Positions 48,939 through 56,847 of a DNA stretch of 64,000 bases are shown here, piece by piece. The first letter of the stretch is position 1, and each line of letters starts with the position of its first letter. The translations under genes and the position numbers were made by a program. Source of the DNA: JAGSPQ01 sp038206395 (lineage in GTDB: Bacteria > Myxococcota > Myxococcia > Myxococcales > Myxococcaceae); contig JBBRAX010000039.1 of the NCBI GenBank assembly GCA_038206395.1, forward strand, positions 7,400-71,399, written 5' to 3'. Under the pieces are notes generated by a model. It was not told where the DNA came from and made no database searches. It saw only the letters and a program-made list of their open reading frames with translations.

Positions 48939-49988
48939 ATGAACCCAATCATGAACGCCGTCGTCAGCACCGCCCACGGCACGGTGGAAGTCCTGAAGGT
49001 GTTGCAGCGCCCGGCTCCGCTCCCGAAGAACGGCGAGGTGCGGATTCGCGTCGCCGCCGCGGGCCTCAACCCTTCCGAGGTCAACGCGCGGCAGGGCATG
49101 TACCCCGACGCGCCGCCGCCACCGATGGTGGTCGGCTACGAGGTGGCAGGCGTCGTCGAGGCGCTGGGCGCAGGCGTCGATGCGTTTGCCGTCGGAGATC
49201 GCGTCTGGGCGCTGTGCCGCTTCGGGGGCCACGCCGAGGTCGTCTGCACGCCCGCCGCCTGGGTTCGGCCGCTGCCCGCGTCGATGACCTTCGAGCAAGG
49301 GGCCGCGATCCCCGTCGCCTACGCCACTGCCGTCATCCTCGTTCACGACCTCGGCCGCATTCGCGAAGGCGACGTGGTGCTGGTGCACATGGTGTCGGGC
49401 AGCGTCGGCCTCGCGGTGCTTCAGCTGTGCCTTCGGATTCCAAACGTCACCGTCATCGGCCTCGCGTCGCCTTCGAAGCACGAGGGACTCAAGGCGCTCG
49501 GCCTTCACCACGCGCTCGACTCACGCGCTGCCGACTTCGAGGCGCAGGTTCGAAAGCTCACCGACGGCCGCGGCGTCGACGTGGCGCTCGACCCACTGGG
49601 TGGAAAGAACTGGAAGAAGAACTACCGGCTGCTCGCCGCGCTGGGGCGCCTGATCGTCTACGGCTTCAGCGCGGCGACGGGTCCGGGCAAGCGCAGCCTC
49701 GCGAAGGCCGCGTGGCAGCTGGCGCACACGCCGATCTTCATCCCGCTGTCGTTGATGGAAGCGAACAAGGCAGTGATGGGCCTCAACATGGGGCGGCTCT
49801 TCGACCAGCCCGCCCTGATTTCCCGCGGGCTCGACACGCTGTCGCGGCTGGCCAGTGAGGGGGGCCTGGCTCCGCTGGTCGACTCGGTCTTTCCGTTCTC
49901 GCGCGCCGCCGACGCACACCTGCGGCTCGAGTCCCGGACGAATCTCGGCAAGGTCGTGCTCGTCCCCGACGTTCAGGGGATGGCGTGA
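48939..49988 (+). CDS. MDR-family oxidoreductase, zinc-less quinone reductase/VAT-1-like
   Basis: 349 residues from ATG 48939; ATG 48951 is an alternative, and upstream frame extensions run into the inverted repeat. The N-terminal GroES-like domain (about 1-125) has GLNPSEVNARQG and VVGYEVAGVVE but lacks the zinc cysteines of alcohol dehydrogenases. The cofactor site is VSGSVGLAVLQL in place of the usual GxGxxG. The FRLF/GGHAEV segment and SLMEANKAVMGLNMGRLF resemble VAT-1-like and quinone oxidoreductases, which use NADPH to reduce enone or quinone substrates. It is the first gene of an operon with a membrane protein, an Omp85-like barrel and an SDR. Confidence 0.87.
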   Translation: MNPIMNAVVSTAHGTVEVLKVLQRPAPLPKNGEVRIRVAAAGLNPSEVNARQGMYPDAPPPPMVVGYEVAGVVEALGAGVDAFAVGDRVWALCRFGGHAEVVCTPAAWVRPLPASMTFEQGAAIPVAYATAVILVHDLGRIREGDVVLVHMVSGSVGLAVLQLCLRIPNVTVIGLASPSKHEGLKALGLHHALDSRAADFEAQVRKLTDGRGVDVALDPLGGKNWKKNYRLLAALGRLIVYGFSAATGPGKRSLAKAAWQLAHTPIFIPLSLMEANKAVMGLNMGRLFDQPALISRGLDTLSRLASEGGLAPLVDSVFPFSRAADAHLRLESRTNLGKVVLVPDVQGMA

Positions 49989-50419
49989 TGGGCTCCTTCA
50001 TCGCTTTCGCGCTGCTCGCGGCGAACCCCATCGGTGGCTTGATGGTGGCGATTCCCTTCGCGGTCTTCTCGCTGAACTACGCGCCATGGCTCACCGTCGT
50101 GACCGGCGTCCCTTTCGCGTACCTGCAGGTGCTCGTCATCGACGCCTCGTGGAACCGGCTCGAAAGGTGGGGCTGGTGGCAGCGGCTGCTGCAGAAGAGC
50201 CGTGGAAAGTGGGCCGACCGTCTGGTGCAGTCGCGCGGCGCCTTCTGGATCACCTTCGTCGCAACGCCGGTGATCGGCCCATGGATGGTGATGGCCCTGA
50301 TGCGATGGGTCGGCGTGCCGCAGCGAAAGGTGGCGCTGGCGTTGACCGCGTCGATGGTGACGGCGGCGAGCGTGGTCGCGGCGCTCTGCGCGTACGTGCC
50401 GGCGGTGTTCTCGAAATGA
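49988..50419 (+). CDS. small multi-pass inner-membrane protein
   Basis: 143 residues. The ATG at 49988 shares one base with the previous stop (TGATG). Four hydrophobic helices are visible (FIAFALLAANPIGGLMVAIPF, YAPWLTVVTGVPFAYLQVLV, FWITFVATPVIGPWMVMALM, ALALTASMVTAASVVAALCAY), with a basic cytoplasmic loop (RLLQKSRGKWADRL). The WITFVATPVIGPWM segment is reminiscent of the small multidrug-export family (PF06695-like), but no transport activity can be claimed. Its 3' end overlaps the barrel gene start by 4 bases (ATGA). Confidence 0.75.
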   Translation: MGSFIAFALLAANPIGGLMVAIPFAVFSLNYAPWLTVVTGVPFAYLQVLVIDASWNRLERWGWWQRLLQKSRGKWADRLVQSRGAFWITFVATPVIGPWMVMALMRWVGVPQRKVALALTASMVTAASVVAALCAYVPAVFSK

Positions 50420-51498
50420 TCCACCTGGCACTGCTGGTGGTGCTCGCGGCCGAGCCCGAAGCCGCGCCGCGCTGGAGCTTCGCGGCGATGCCGACCTTCA
50501 ACTTCTCTTCCGACACGGGGTTTGGGTTCGGCGCGCGCGGCAAGGCCGAACGGCTCGCCCACGGCACCGAGCCGTTTTGGCTCAGCCTCGAGGCGCAGCT
50601 CTACGGCTCGACGGGCGGCACGCAGATGCACTTCCTGTCGGCCGACATGCCGGCGATCGCGGGCTCGAAGTGGCGCGTCGATGCGCTGCTCGGCTTCCGT
50701 CGCAACGTCGCCGCCCGCTACTACGGCGACGGCGCGAACCCGGAAGACGACGACACCGCGTACACCGAGACTGCACCGGTCGCTCGCCTTCGCGCGCGCC
50801 GCAGCCTGCCGAACCATTTCTCGCTGCAGCTGGGCTACCGCGCGTTCCTCGAGCACATCGATGCGCCTGACGGCTCTCGTCTACAGCGCGACCAACCGTT
50901 CGGCTCGAGAGGCGGCGCCTACAGCGAGCTCGCCGCCGGCCTCGCCTACGACACGCGGGACGACGAGTGGGTGCCGACGCGCGGCGTGCTGATCGAGACG
51001 TCGGTGCGCGCGACGTCGCACGTCATCGGCAGCACCGGCTCCGCGATCGGCTTCTTTGGGTCGGCCGCGGGCTACCAACCGATCGCGAAGGGCTGGCTGC
51101 TGGCAGCGCGCGTCGCCGTCGACGCGACCTTCGGAGACGTGCCTTTCAATCGGCAGGGTGACTTCGGCACGCTCATTTTCCCCTTTCTCGTCGTCGCCGG
51201 CGTCGGAGGCGGGCAGACGGTGCGCGGCCTGCTGCAGAGTGAGTACACGGGCGCGCGCAAGCTCGTCACCAACCTCGAGCTGCGCTTTCCGCTGTGGGCC
51301 TTCACCTTCTTCGGCCAGCAGCTAGCGCTGTCGGGCGTCGCGTTCGCCGATGCGGGCCAGGTCGACCTCGGCAAGGTGCACCTGGGCGTCGGCGGCGGTC
51401 TGCGGATCCGCTGGGGCAGGTTCTTCATCATCCGCCTCGACGCTGGCTACGCGGAAGACCGCGTCCGCTTCTACGCCGACTTCGGCCACGTCTTTTGA
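50416..51498 (+). CDS. BamA/TamA-family outer-membrane beta-barrel
   Basis: 360 residues starting at ATGA with the previous stop. A short signal (MIHLALLVVLAAEPEA) leads directly to a barrel: no POTRA domains are visible. Strand sequences such as GGAYSELAAGLAYDTRDDEWVPTRGVLIETS and GGGQTVRGLLQSEYTGARKLVTNLELRF are the typical Omp85/bacterial surface antigen C-terminal signature (VRGY-like VRGLL), ending in DFGHVF with a terminal Phe. It should insert in the outer membrane, perhaps as a transporter. A stand-alone barrel is smaller than BamA (about 800 residues). Confidence 0.87.
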   Translation: MIHLALLVVLAAEPEAAPRWSFAAMPTFNFSSDTGFGFGARGKAERLAHGTEPFWLSLEAQLYGSTGGTQMHFLSADMPAIAGSKWRVDALLGFRRNVAARYYGDGANPEDDDTAYTETAPVARLRARRSLPNHFSLQLGYRAFLEHIDAPDGSRLQRDQPFGSRGGAYSELAAGLAYDTRDDEWVPTRGVLIETSVRATSHVIGSTGSAIGFFGSAAGYQPIAKGWLLAARVAVDATFGDVPFNRQGDFGTLIFPFLVVAGVGGGQTVRGLLQSEYTGARKLVTNLELRFPLWAFTFFGQQLALSGVAFADAGQVDLGKVHLGVGGGLRIRWGRFFIIRLDAGYAEDRVRFYADFGHVF

Positions 51499-51525
51499 CC
51501 TTCACCAACCCCAAGGAGAAAAACC

Positions 51526-52290
51526 ATGCACGTCGTCATCACTGGATCATCGTCTGGCATCGGAGCCTGCCTCGCGCGCGAGTACCACTCGGCCGGAGCG
51601 CACGTGACCCTCGTCGCCCGCCGCACTTCCCTGCTCGAGAAGCTCCGCGATGAGCTGGCAGAGCGCTGCGAGGTGGTCGTCGCCGACCTCTCGACCGCTG
51701 ACTGCACGCGGTGGCTTGGCGCGCGGCCCATCGACGTCTTCATCAACAACGCCGGCTTCAACATCACCGGGCCCTTTGACTTCGCCGATGACGCGGAGGT
51801 GGCGAAGATGTTCCAGGTCGATCTGCTCGCTCCGATTGCACTGGCGCGCGCGGTGGTGCCGGCGTTGCGCGCGCGCGGGCACGGCACGTTGATCAACATC
51901 AGCTCGGTGGCGGGAATCGTGCCGCCCGCGGGCATGGCCTGCTACTCGGCGGCAAAGGCGGGCCTGGCTGCTTTCTCTGAGGCCCTCAACGCCGAGCTCG
52001 CAGCTTCGGGCGTCCACGTGCTCACCGTGTACCCGGGGCCGATCGACAACGGGAACAGGCAGGACAGCCTGACGGTCTACGGCCCGAACTCGATGGCGGG
52101 CGCCGTGCCATGGGGCCAGGCGAAGGACCTCGCGAGGGCGATTCGGCGGGCGGCTGAAGCCCGCAACGACCGCCTCATCTTTCCCCGCTTCTACAACCTG
52201 TCCCGTGGCTTTCCTTCGATTGCCCGGTTCCTCGTCAACCGGTTCACCCCGCAGATGCGGCTACCCGCCCTCGCTGCCTCGACCCGATGA
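51526..52290 (+). CDS. short-chain dehydrogenase/reductase
   Basis: 254 residues with a clear AAGGAGAAA 4 bases before ATG 51526. A classical SDR: cofactor loop VVITGSSSGIGACLA at the N-terminus, FINNAGFN near 82-90, catalytic Ser in NISSVAGIV (about 125) and YSAAK (about 142-146), followed by VLTVYPGPIDNGN. It should be an NAD(P)H-dependent oxidoreductase of an alcohol/ketone pair. It is intact, in contrast to the two broken SDR genes at 12550-12863 and 35509-35951. It is the last gene of the MDR-membrane-barrel-SDR run, 27 bases after the barrel stop. Confidence 0.93.
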   Translation: MHVVITGSSSGIGACLAREYHSAGAHVTLVARRTSLLEKLRDELAERCEVVVADLSTADCTRWLGARPIDVFINNAGFNITGPFDFADDAEVAKMFQVDLLAPIALARAVVPALRARGHGTLINISSVAGIVPPAGMACYSAAKAGLAAFSEALNAELAASGVHVLTVYPGPIDNGNRQDSLTVYGPNSMAGAVPWGQAKDLARAIRRAAEARNDRLIFPRFYNLSRGFPSIARFLVNRFTPQMRLPALAASTR

Positions 52291-52440
52291 TTCGAATTCG
52301 ATCGAACACCCCGTGACGCACTGCGACAGATTCGATCGAATTCGATCGAACATTCTGTGACGCACTGCGACGAGTTCGATCGAATTCGATCGAACATCCG
52401 GTGACGCACTGCGACGGCTTCGATCGAATCGATCGATCGC
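52287..52440. repeat. 44-bp tandem array built from TTCGATCGAA palindromes
   Basis: Three full copies of a 44-base unit (52287-52330, 52331-52374, 52375-52418) and a partial fourth (to 52440). Each unit contains TTCGATCGAATTCGATCGAA, a perfect 20-bp palindrome, followed by CAT(T/C)C(T/G)GTGACGCACTGCGAC. The first copy is degenerate at its left end. The array lies immediately after the SDR stop codon and before the promoter region of the next gene. Confidence 0.9.
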
Positions 52441-52610
52441 GGTGCAGCGTCGCCTCGCAGGCCTCACCTGGGGGGCTGCCGGGCCGCGGGGGCCACAAAA
52501 CGCCCGCGAAACCCCCTGATTTGCGAACGATTGCCGTCCACCTGCACAGAAACCCAATTCCTCAGGCGGCGAGAATCCTTTCACTTCGTATCCAACCTCT
52601 CGAGGAACCC
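52291..52610. other. 320-bp intergenic region: palindromic array plus leader of repeat protein
   Basis: The left half is the 44-bp array. The right half (52441-52610) is GC-rich with no gene, recognisable RNA or clear -35/-10 or -24/-12 promoter; a CGAGGA about 5 bases before ATG 52611 is the probable ribosome-binding site. Confidence 0.6.
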
Positions 52611-54737
52611 ATGGCCATCAACAAGGTTTCGACCCCCGCCCTCAACTCCTTCATCAAGCTGTCACCGCTGGTGCGTCCTCCTGATGCAGGGGCGACGGCG
52701 GCAATGAAGGACCTCGCGAAGAACAACGCAGGCAAAGGTTCGATCTCGGGCCAGGAGCTGGCAGCCGCGATCACTGCCGGCACGAAGGACCTCGACAACC
52801 AGGCGGCCGGCTCGGAGTTCGCGGTCATCAAGAAGTTCGTCGACGCCAACGGCCCCAAGCTGTCGCCCGAAGCGAAGAAGGTGTTCGACGTCTACAAGAA
52901 GCAGGTCGAGCTCGCGAACGCGAACGGCCAGACGGGAATCGACACGCGGTCGTACGCGAAGATGACGGCGGCGATGAACCAGGCGGCGAAGCCGGCGGCC
53001 GCAGACGTGACCTCGGGCCAGGCGATGGCCGAGCTGCTGAAGAGCAACCCGAAAGACGGCTCGATCACCGGCAAGGAGTTCACCGACGCGGTCGTGAAGG
53101 GCACGAATGACCGCGACGCGCAGGCGGCCGGCAAGGAGTTCAAGGACATCGCGAAGTTCGTTCGCGAGAACGACAAGAAGCTCTCTCCCGAAGCGAAGAA
53201 GGCGTTCGCGGTCTACGAGAAGGCGGCCAAAGAAGCGCAGGCGAACGGCCAGACGGGCATCGCCGACGCCGACTACAACAAGATGGTTCGCGAGATGGCG
53301 AAGGCGGGCGCGCCGGCCCCGGCCCCGAAGCCGGAAGTGAAGCCAGCCGTCATCACCGCCCCGGTGATTCCGAGCAAGATTGACGCGGGAGCGGCGAAGG
53401 CGCTGGACGCCCTCGGCGCGGCGAACCCCGGCCCCGGCTCGATCTCGGGCAAGGAGATGGCGGCGACCATCAAGGCGGCGACGGAAGACCTCGACGGCCA
53501 GGCGGCCGGTAGCGAGTTCAAGCAGATCGCCGATTTCGTGAAGAAGAACGAGGGCAAGCTGTCGCCCGAAGCGAAGCAGGCTTTCGGCGTCTACGAGAAG
53601 GCGGCGAAGGCGGCCCGTGCGAAGGGCGAGACGGGCATCCCTACCCCCATCTTCAACGAGATGTTGAAGGCGATGGAGGCCGCCGGTCAGCCGAAGTACG
53701 CCGATGCGGGCATGGGCGCCGAGCTGAACAAGCTCGCTGCGGCCAACACCTCGAACGGCTCGATCACTGCGAAGCAGCTGTCGGAAGCCGTCAGCAAGGG
53801 CGCGCGTGACCTCGACGGCAACTCAGCCGGCAAGGAATTCGAAGACCTCGCGAAGTTCGTCGCCGAAAACCAGCAGCTGCTGACGCCCGACGCAAAGGCC
53901 GCCTTCGCGCTTTACGAGAAGGCCGCGATGGACGCGCGGGCGAAGGGCGGCACGTCGGTGGGCTCGCTTGAGCAGTTCGACAAGCTCGTGAAGGACATGA
54001 GCAACGTGAAGGAGGAAGGCGGCACAGCGGCGCCGACCTTCCCGGGCGTCGACGCGAGCCCGAACCAGCTGAAGGACTTCATGTCGCAGCTGCAGACCTT
54101 CTTCAGCACGCTGCAGAGCGTCGCGCCGACGGCGCCCGCGGCGGGCTCGAACGGGGCGAACCCGCTGCTCGACCAGGCGTTGAAGGCGAAGCAGCAGCTG
54201 ATGGCTCCGAAGGCGCCGCCGGCGGGCGCTCCTCCCCAGCAGCAGGCGCAGTACCAGAAAGACCTCGCGCGCTTCACCCGCCTCAATGACCTGGCCGACA
54301 AAGTCATCTCGCAGGTGAAGGACCTCAAGACGCCCTTCAACCCCAACCTCCTGGTTCCCGCTTTCCCGCCCCCGGACGCGACCCCGCTACAGCTGGCGCA
54401 GTTCGAAAGCGACCTCTCGAAGTTCGTCGCCGCGAACAAGGCGGGCACGTCGAGCAATGCGACTGCGACCAGCTCGACGGGTTCGAGCGGCGCGACCAGC
54501 GCGACCCCGACCGCGGGGCAACAGTCAGCGGTGAACGCGGGAAGCGACGTGGCCGATCAGGCGATTCGCGCCATCGGCGAGCTGAAGGAGCCAGCACTCC
54601 CGGGTCCGGACGCCACCCCAGCGGATCTCGCCGCGTACGAGAAGGCCTCGAAGCGCTACGACCGGATGCTGGAGCTCATGACGACCGCCATCAAGAAGCG
54701 TGACGAGCTGCAAATGTCGATCATCCGCAAGCTGTAG
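52611..54737 (+). CDS. protein with four large internal repeats, unknown function
   Basis: 708 residues from ATG 52611. Residues 30-465 consist of four repeats of about 105-120 residues, starting near 34, 139, 262 and 369. Each opens with an acidic-turn segment of the form NxxxGSI(S/T)(G/A)KE, continues D(L/R)D(N/G)QAAGSEF, KLSPEAKK.F.VYEKA and (N/G)QTGI, and resembles a duplicated helical hairpin; the GSI(S/T) turns look a little like EF-hand loops without a full Asp ladder. The last 240 residues are Gln/Pro/Ala-rich, partly helical, with a Ser/Thr-rich patch (TSSNATATSSTGSSGATS). No signal peptide, membrane segment or catalytic motif is seen. I do not recognise it. Confidence 0.72.
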   Translation: MAINKVSTPALNSFIKLSPLVRPPDAGATAAMKDLAKNNAGKGSISGQELAAAITAGTKDLDNQAAGSEFAVIKKFVDANGPKLSPEAKKVFDVYKKQVELANANGQTGIDTRSYAKMTAAMNQAAKPAAADVTSGQAMAELLKSNPKDGSITGKEFTDAVVKGTNDRDAQAAGKEFKDIAKFVRENDKKLSPEAKKAFAVYEKAAKEAQANGQTGIADADYNKMVREMAKAGAPAPAPKPEVKPAVITAPVIPSKIDAGAAKALDALGAANPGPGSISGKEMAATIKAATEDLDGQAAGSEFKQIADFVKKNEGKLSPEAKQAFGVYEKAAKAARAKGETGIPTPIFNEMLKAMEAAGQPKYADAGMGAELNKLAAANTSNGSITAKQLSEAVSKGARDLDGNSAGKEFEDLAKFVAENQQLLTPDAKAAFALYEKAAMDARAKGGTSVGSLEQFDKLVKDMSNVKEEGGTAAPTFPGVDASPNQLKDFMSQLQTFFSTLQSVAPTAPAAGSNGANPLLDQALKAKQQLMAPKAPPAGAPPQQQAQYQKDLARFTRLNDLADKVISQVKDLKTPFNPNLLVPAFPPPDATPLQLAQFESDLSKFVAANKAGTSSNATATSSTGSSGATSATPTAGQQSAVNAGSDVADQAIRAIGELKEPALPGPDATPADLAAYEKASKRYDRMLELMTTAIKKRDELQMSIIRKL

Positions 54738-54766
54738 GCCTCTTCGCCGACAGCCCCTGTTGGCCG

Positions 54767-54808
54767 CCGCCCGGCCCGTCTTCGAAATTCGAAGGCGGTG
54801 CCGGGCGG
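54767..54808. repeat. 42-base nested inverted repeat between two unknown genes
   Basis: Outer arms CCGCCCGGC/GCCGGGCGG (9 bp, perfect) enclose inner arms CTTCGAA/TTCGAAG (7 bp, perfect, 1-base centre). It starts 30 bases after the stop of the four-repeat gene. No T-run follows, so it may be a terminator-like stem, an RNA element or an operator. The core TTCGAA echoes the upstream array. Confidence 0.55.
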
Positions 54809-54913
54809 TGTCGTTCTGTCTTGGGCCGTCGCGCGACTGTCACGTGACACGGGGGCCTTCGCGCCCTGCAACCGCCCGTCAGGTGGTCGGATTCGGCTGG
54901 CCAGCCCCTTGCG

Positions 54914-56824
54914 ATGAAGGCCGGCATGGCTCCCATCTCTGCGAACCGTTCGACTGTCGCCCCCCGCGTGAAGACTGCCGCTCTGCGGGCTCCGCCGCCG
55001 AAGGTGGCCGAGCCAGTTGGAGGCGAAGCGAAGCCTGGAAAGCTGAAGACCTTTGTCAATTCCGAGAACCCGCTGCTCCCGAAAGACGGGTACCTCGACT
55101 TTTCCTACAAGCCGCTCGACGCAGGCCGCGGCCAGATGCCGACGCGCATCAAGCTCGCCGACGGCACCGTCGCCACCGCGAAGGAAGTCGAGCTGGTGAA
55201 CGGCCAGAAAGCCTTTCTGATCAAGAACGGCCAGCGCGAAGTGCTCGCCGTCCCGCTGGGTAACGGCAGCGGGGGAGCGATGCGCTACTTCGTCCCCCAG
55301 GACGGCGCGTCGCTGATGACGATGAAGCCGTCGCACGCCTGGGCGATGGATCCGAGCAACAACCTGGGCGCCCTCTTTCAGCGCGCCACCTTTCTCGCCA
55401 ACCGCGGCGATCCGCCGGTGACGAGCCCGGCCGACCTCGCGAGCGCGAAGAAGGCGCGGGACATCAAGGCGTCGGCGGGCGTGGCGAAGCAAGTCGACAA
55501 CCTCGCCGCCACTTCGGTCGCGGCGAAGGGAAAGGTCGCGGAAGCGTCGGCAAAGGTGGCGGCGGCGATGAAGGATCTGCAGCCCGCGCTGAGAGACGGG
55601 ACGATCATCAACCGCCCGAACGCGAAGGGCGAAGTGACCTTCGAGATCGCGCGCCCCGCCGAGATGTCTTCCAGCGAGCACGCGAAGCTGGTCGAGAAGT
55701 TCGGCGACCGCCTCGACAACCTCACCAGCTCGGCCCGCGTCGTCGAACGCGAGATGAACCGCGCCAGCGCGCTGCGTGAAGGCAACGCCGCCGACCTGAT
55801 GGCGAACGTGAACTCGGGTCCTTTTCTCGCGAGCCTCGAGCAGCTGCCGCCGGCCGCGCGGATGAAGAAGATCAACGAAATCTCGGCGCAGGTCGCGGGC
55901 ACCCGGGCGGGCGCGCAGCTGGCCGACGACTTGTTCGGCAAGCACCCGGGCAAGGAAGGCAAGTCGATGGGTGTGTTGACGCCGTCGACCGAGCTCGGGA
56001 AGTTGATCTTCAAAGACGTCTACAAGGATCCGGCGGCGATGGATCAGCTGAAGGGCCTTTCGGCCAACCTGAGCCCGCAGTTCCCCGGCGACAAGCGCGA
56101 GGCCACCGACCGCCTGTTCGAAGTGGCGCTGGGCCGCAACCTCACTCCCGCCGAGATGCACGCGTCGTTCGACCTCGCGTTCGCAAAGCCCGAGCAGCTC
56201 GAGACGGGCCAGGGCTTCGACAAGTTCGGCGACGTCACCGACCTGCTGTCGTCGCTGGGTGAGACGGCCGAACGGGGAAAGAACGCGAAGCTCAAGGGCG
56301 CCGGCAACAGCGGAGCGGCCATCTTCGGCACCTTCCAGCTGATGCGCGGCCTGGCTGACCTCGGCAAAGATCCATCGTTCAGCACCGCGGTCACCGCGAC
56401 CGAAGACGCGGCGCGCGCGGCGGGGGCGTGGGCGGGCTGGCTCGCGAAGGAAGGCTCGGCGTTCCAGAAGGTCGGCAAGACGCTGGGCATCGCGTCTGAC
56501 GTCATCGGCCTGGTGAAGGACCTTCACGGGATGGCGACCGCGTCGTCGCCCGACAAGAAGTACGACGGGTTCGTGAACTCGTACGCCTCGGCGCTGATCA
56601 TCGCGGGCACGCTCGCGTCGTCGGTGACGCCCTGGGGCATCGCGGCGCAGGTCGTGGGCCTCGGCGTGAAGCTGCTGCGACCCGAGACGTCGGACGCGTA
56701 CGACAACGCGCACAAGACACTGAAGCAGGTGACGAAGACCCAGGCCGAGAAGGACGCCGAGGCCGCCGCCGCGAAGGCTGACTACGACCGCCGGTCGACC
56801 CGAGAGCGCGGAAACAGAATCTAA
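54914..56824 (+). CDS. unrecognised protein with helical body and hydrophobic C-terminal segment
   Basis: 636 residues from ATG 54914 (ATG 54926 possible). The first 60 residues are Ala/Pro/Lys/Arg-rich and disordered. A beta-rich unit (IKLADGTVATAKEVELVNGQ, KAFLIKNGQREVLAVPLG) lies at about 75-125, followed by long Ala/Lys helices. The C-terminal region has a helix at about 490-520 and a hydrophobic stretch near 557-590 (ASALIIAGTLASSVTPWGIA), followed by a charged tail (about 45 residues). It could insert in membranes. No signal peptide or known domain is visible. It follows the four-repeat gene by 176 bases in the same direction. Confidence 0.7.
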   Translation: MKAGMAPISANRSTVAPRVKTAALRAPPPKVAEPVGGEAKPGKLKTFVNSENPLLPKDGYLDFSYKPLDAGRGQMPTRIKLADGTVATAKEVELVNGQKAFLIKNGQREVLAVPLGNGSGGAMRYFVPQDGASLMTMKPSHAWAMDPSNNLGALFQRATFLANRGDPPVTSPADLASAKKARDIKASAGVAKQVDNLAATSVAAKGKVAEASAKVAAAMKDLQPALRDGTIINRPNAKGEVTFEIARPAEMSSSEHAKLVEKFGDRLDNLTSSARVVEREMNRASALREGNAADLMANVNSGPFLASLEQLPPAARMKKINEISAQVAGTRAGAQLADDLFGKHPGKEGKSMGVLTPSTELGKLIFKDVYKDPAAMDQLKGLSANLSPQFPGDKREATDRLFEVALGRNLTPAEMHASFDLAFAKPEQLETGQGFDKFGDVTDLLSSLGETAERGKNAKLKGAGNSGAAIFGTFQLMRGLADLGKDPSFSTAVTATEDAARAAGAWAGWLAKEGSAFQKVGKTLGIASDVIGLVKDLHGMATASSPDKKYDGFVNSYASALIIAGTLASSVTPWGIAAQVVGLGVKLLRPETSDAYDNAHKTLKQVTKTQAEKDAEAAAAKADYDRRSTRERGNRI

Positions 56825-56847
56825 CGACCGTTGGTAGGGTGTGGGCT

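Noticed and set aside
52287..52440. CRISPR array
   Set aside because: The repeats are directly adjacent, with no unique spacers, and no cas genes are present.
52471..52490. Sigma-54-like GG...GC pair in the leader of the four-repeat protein
   Set aside because: Only the offset matches; the -12 element is CGGGC rather than TTGC, as expected by chance in G-rich DNA.
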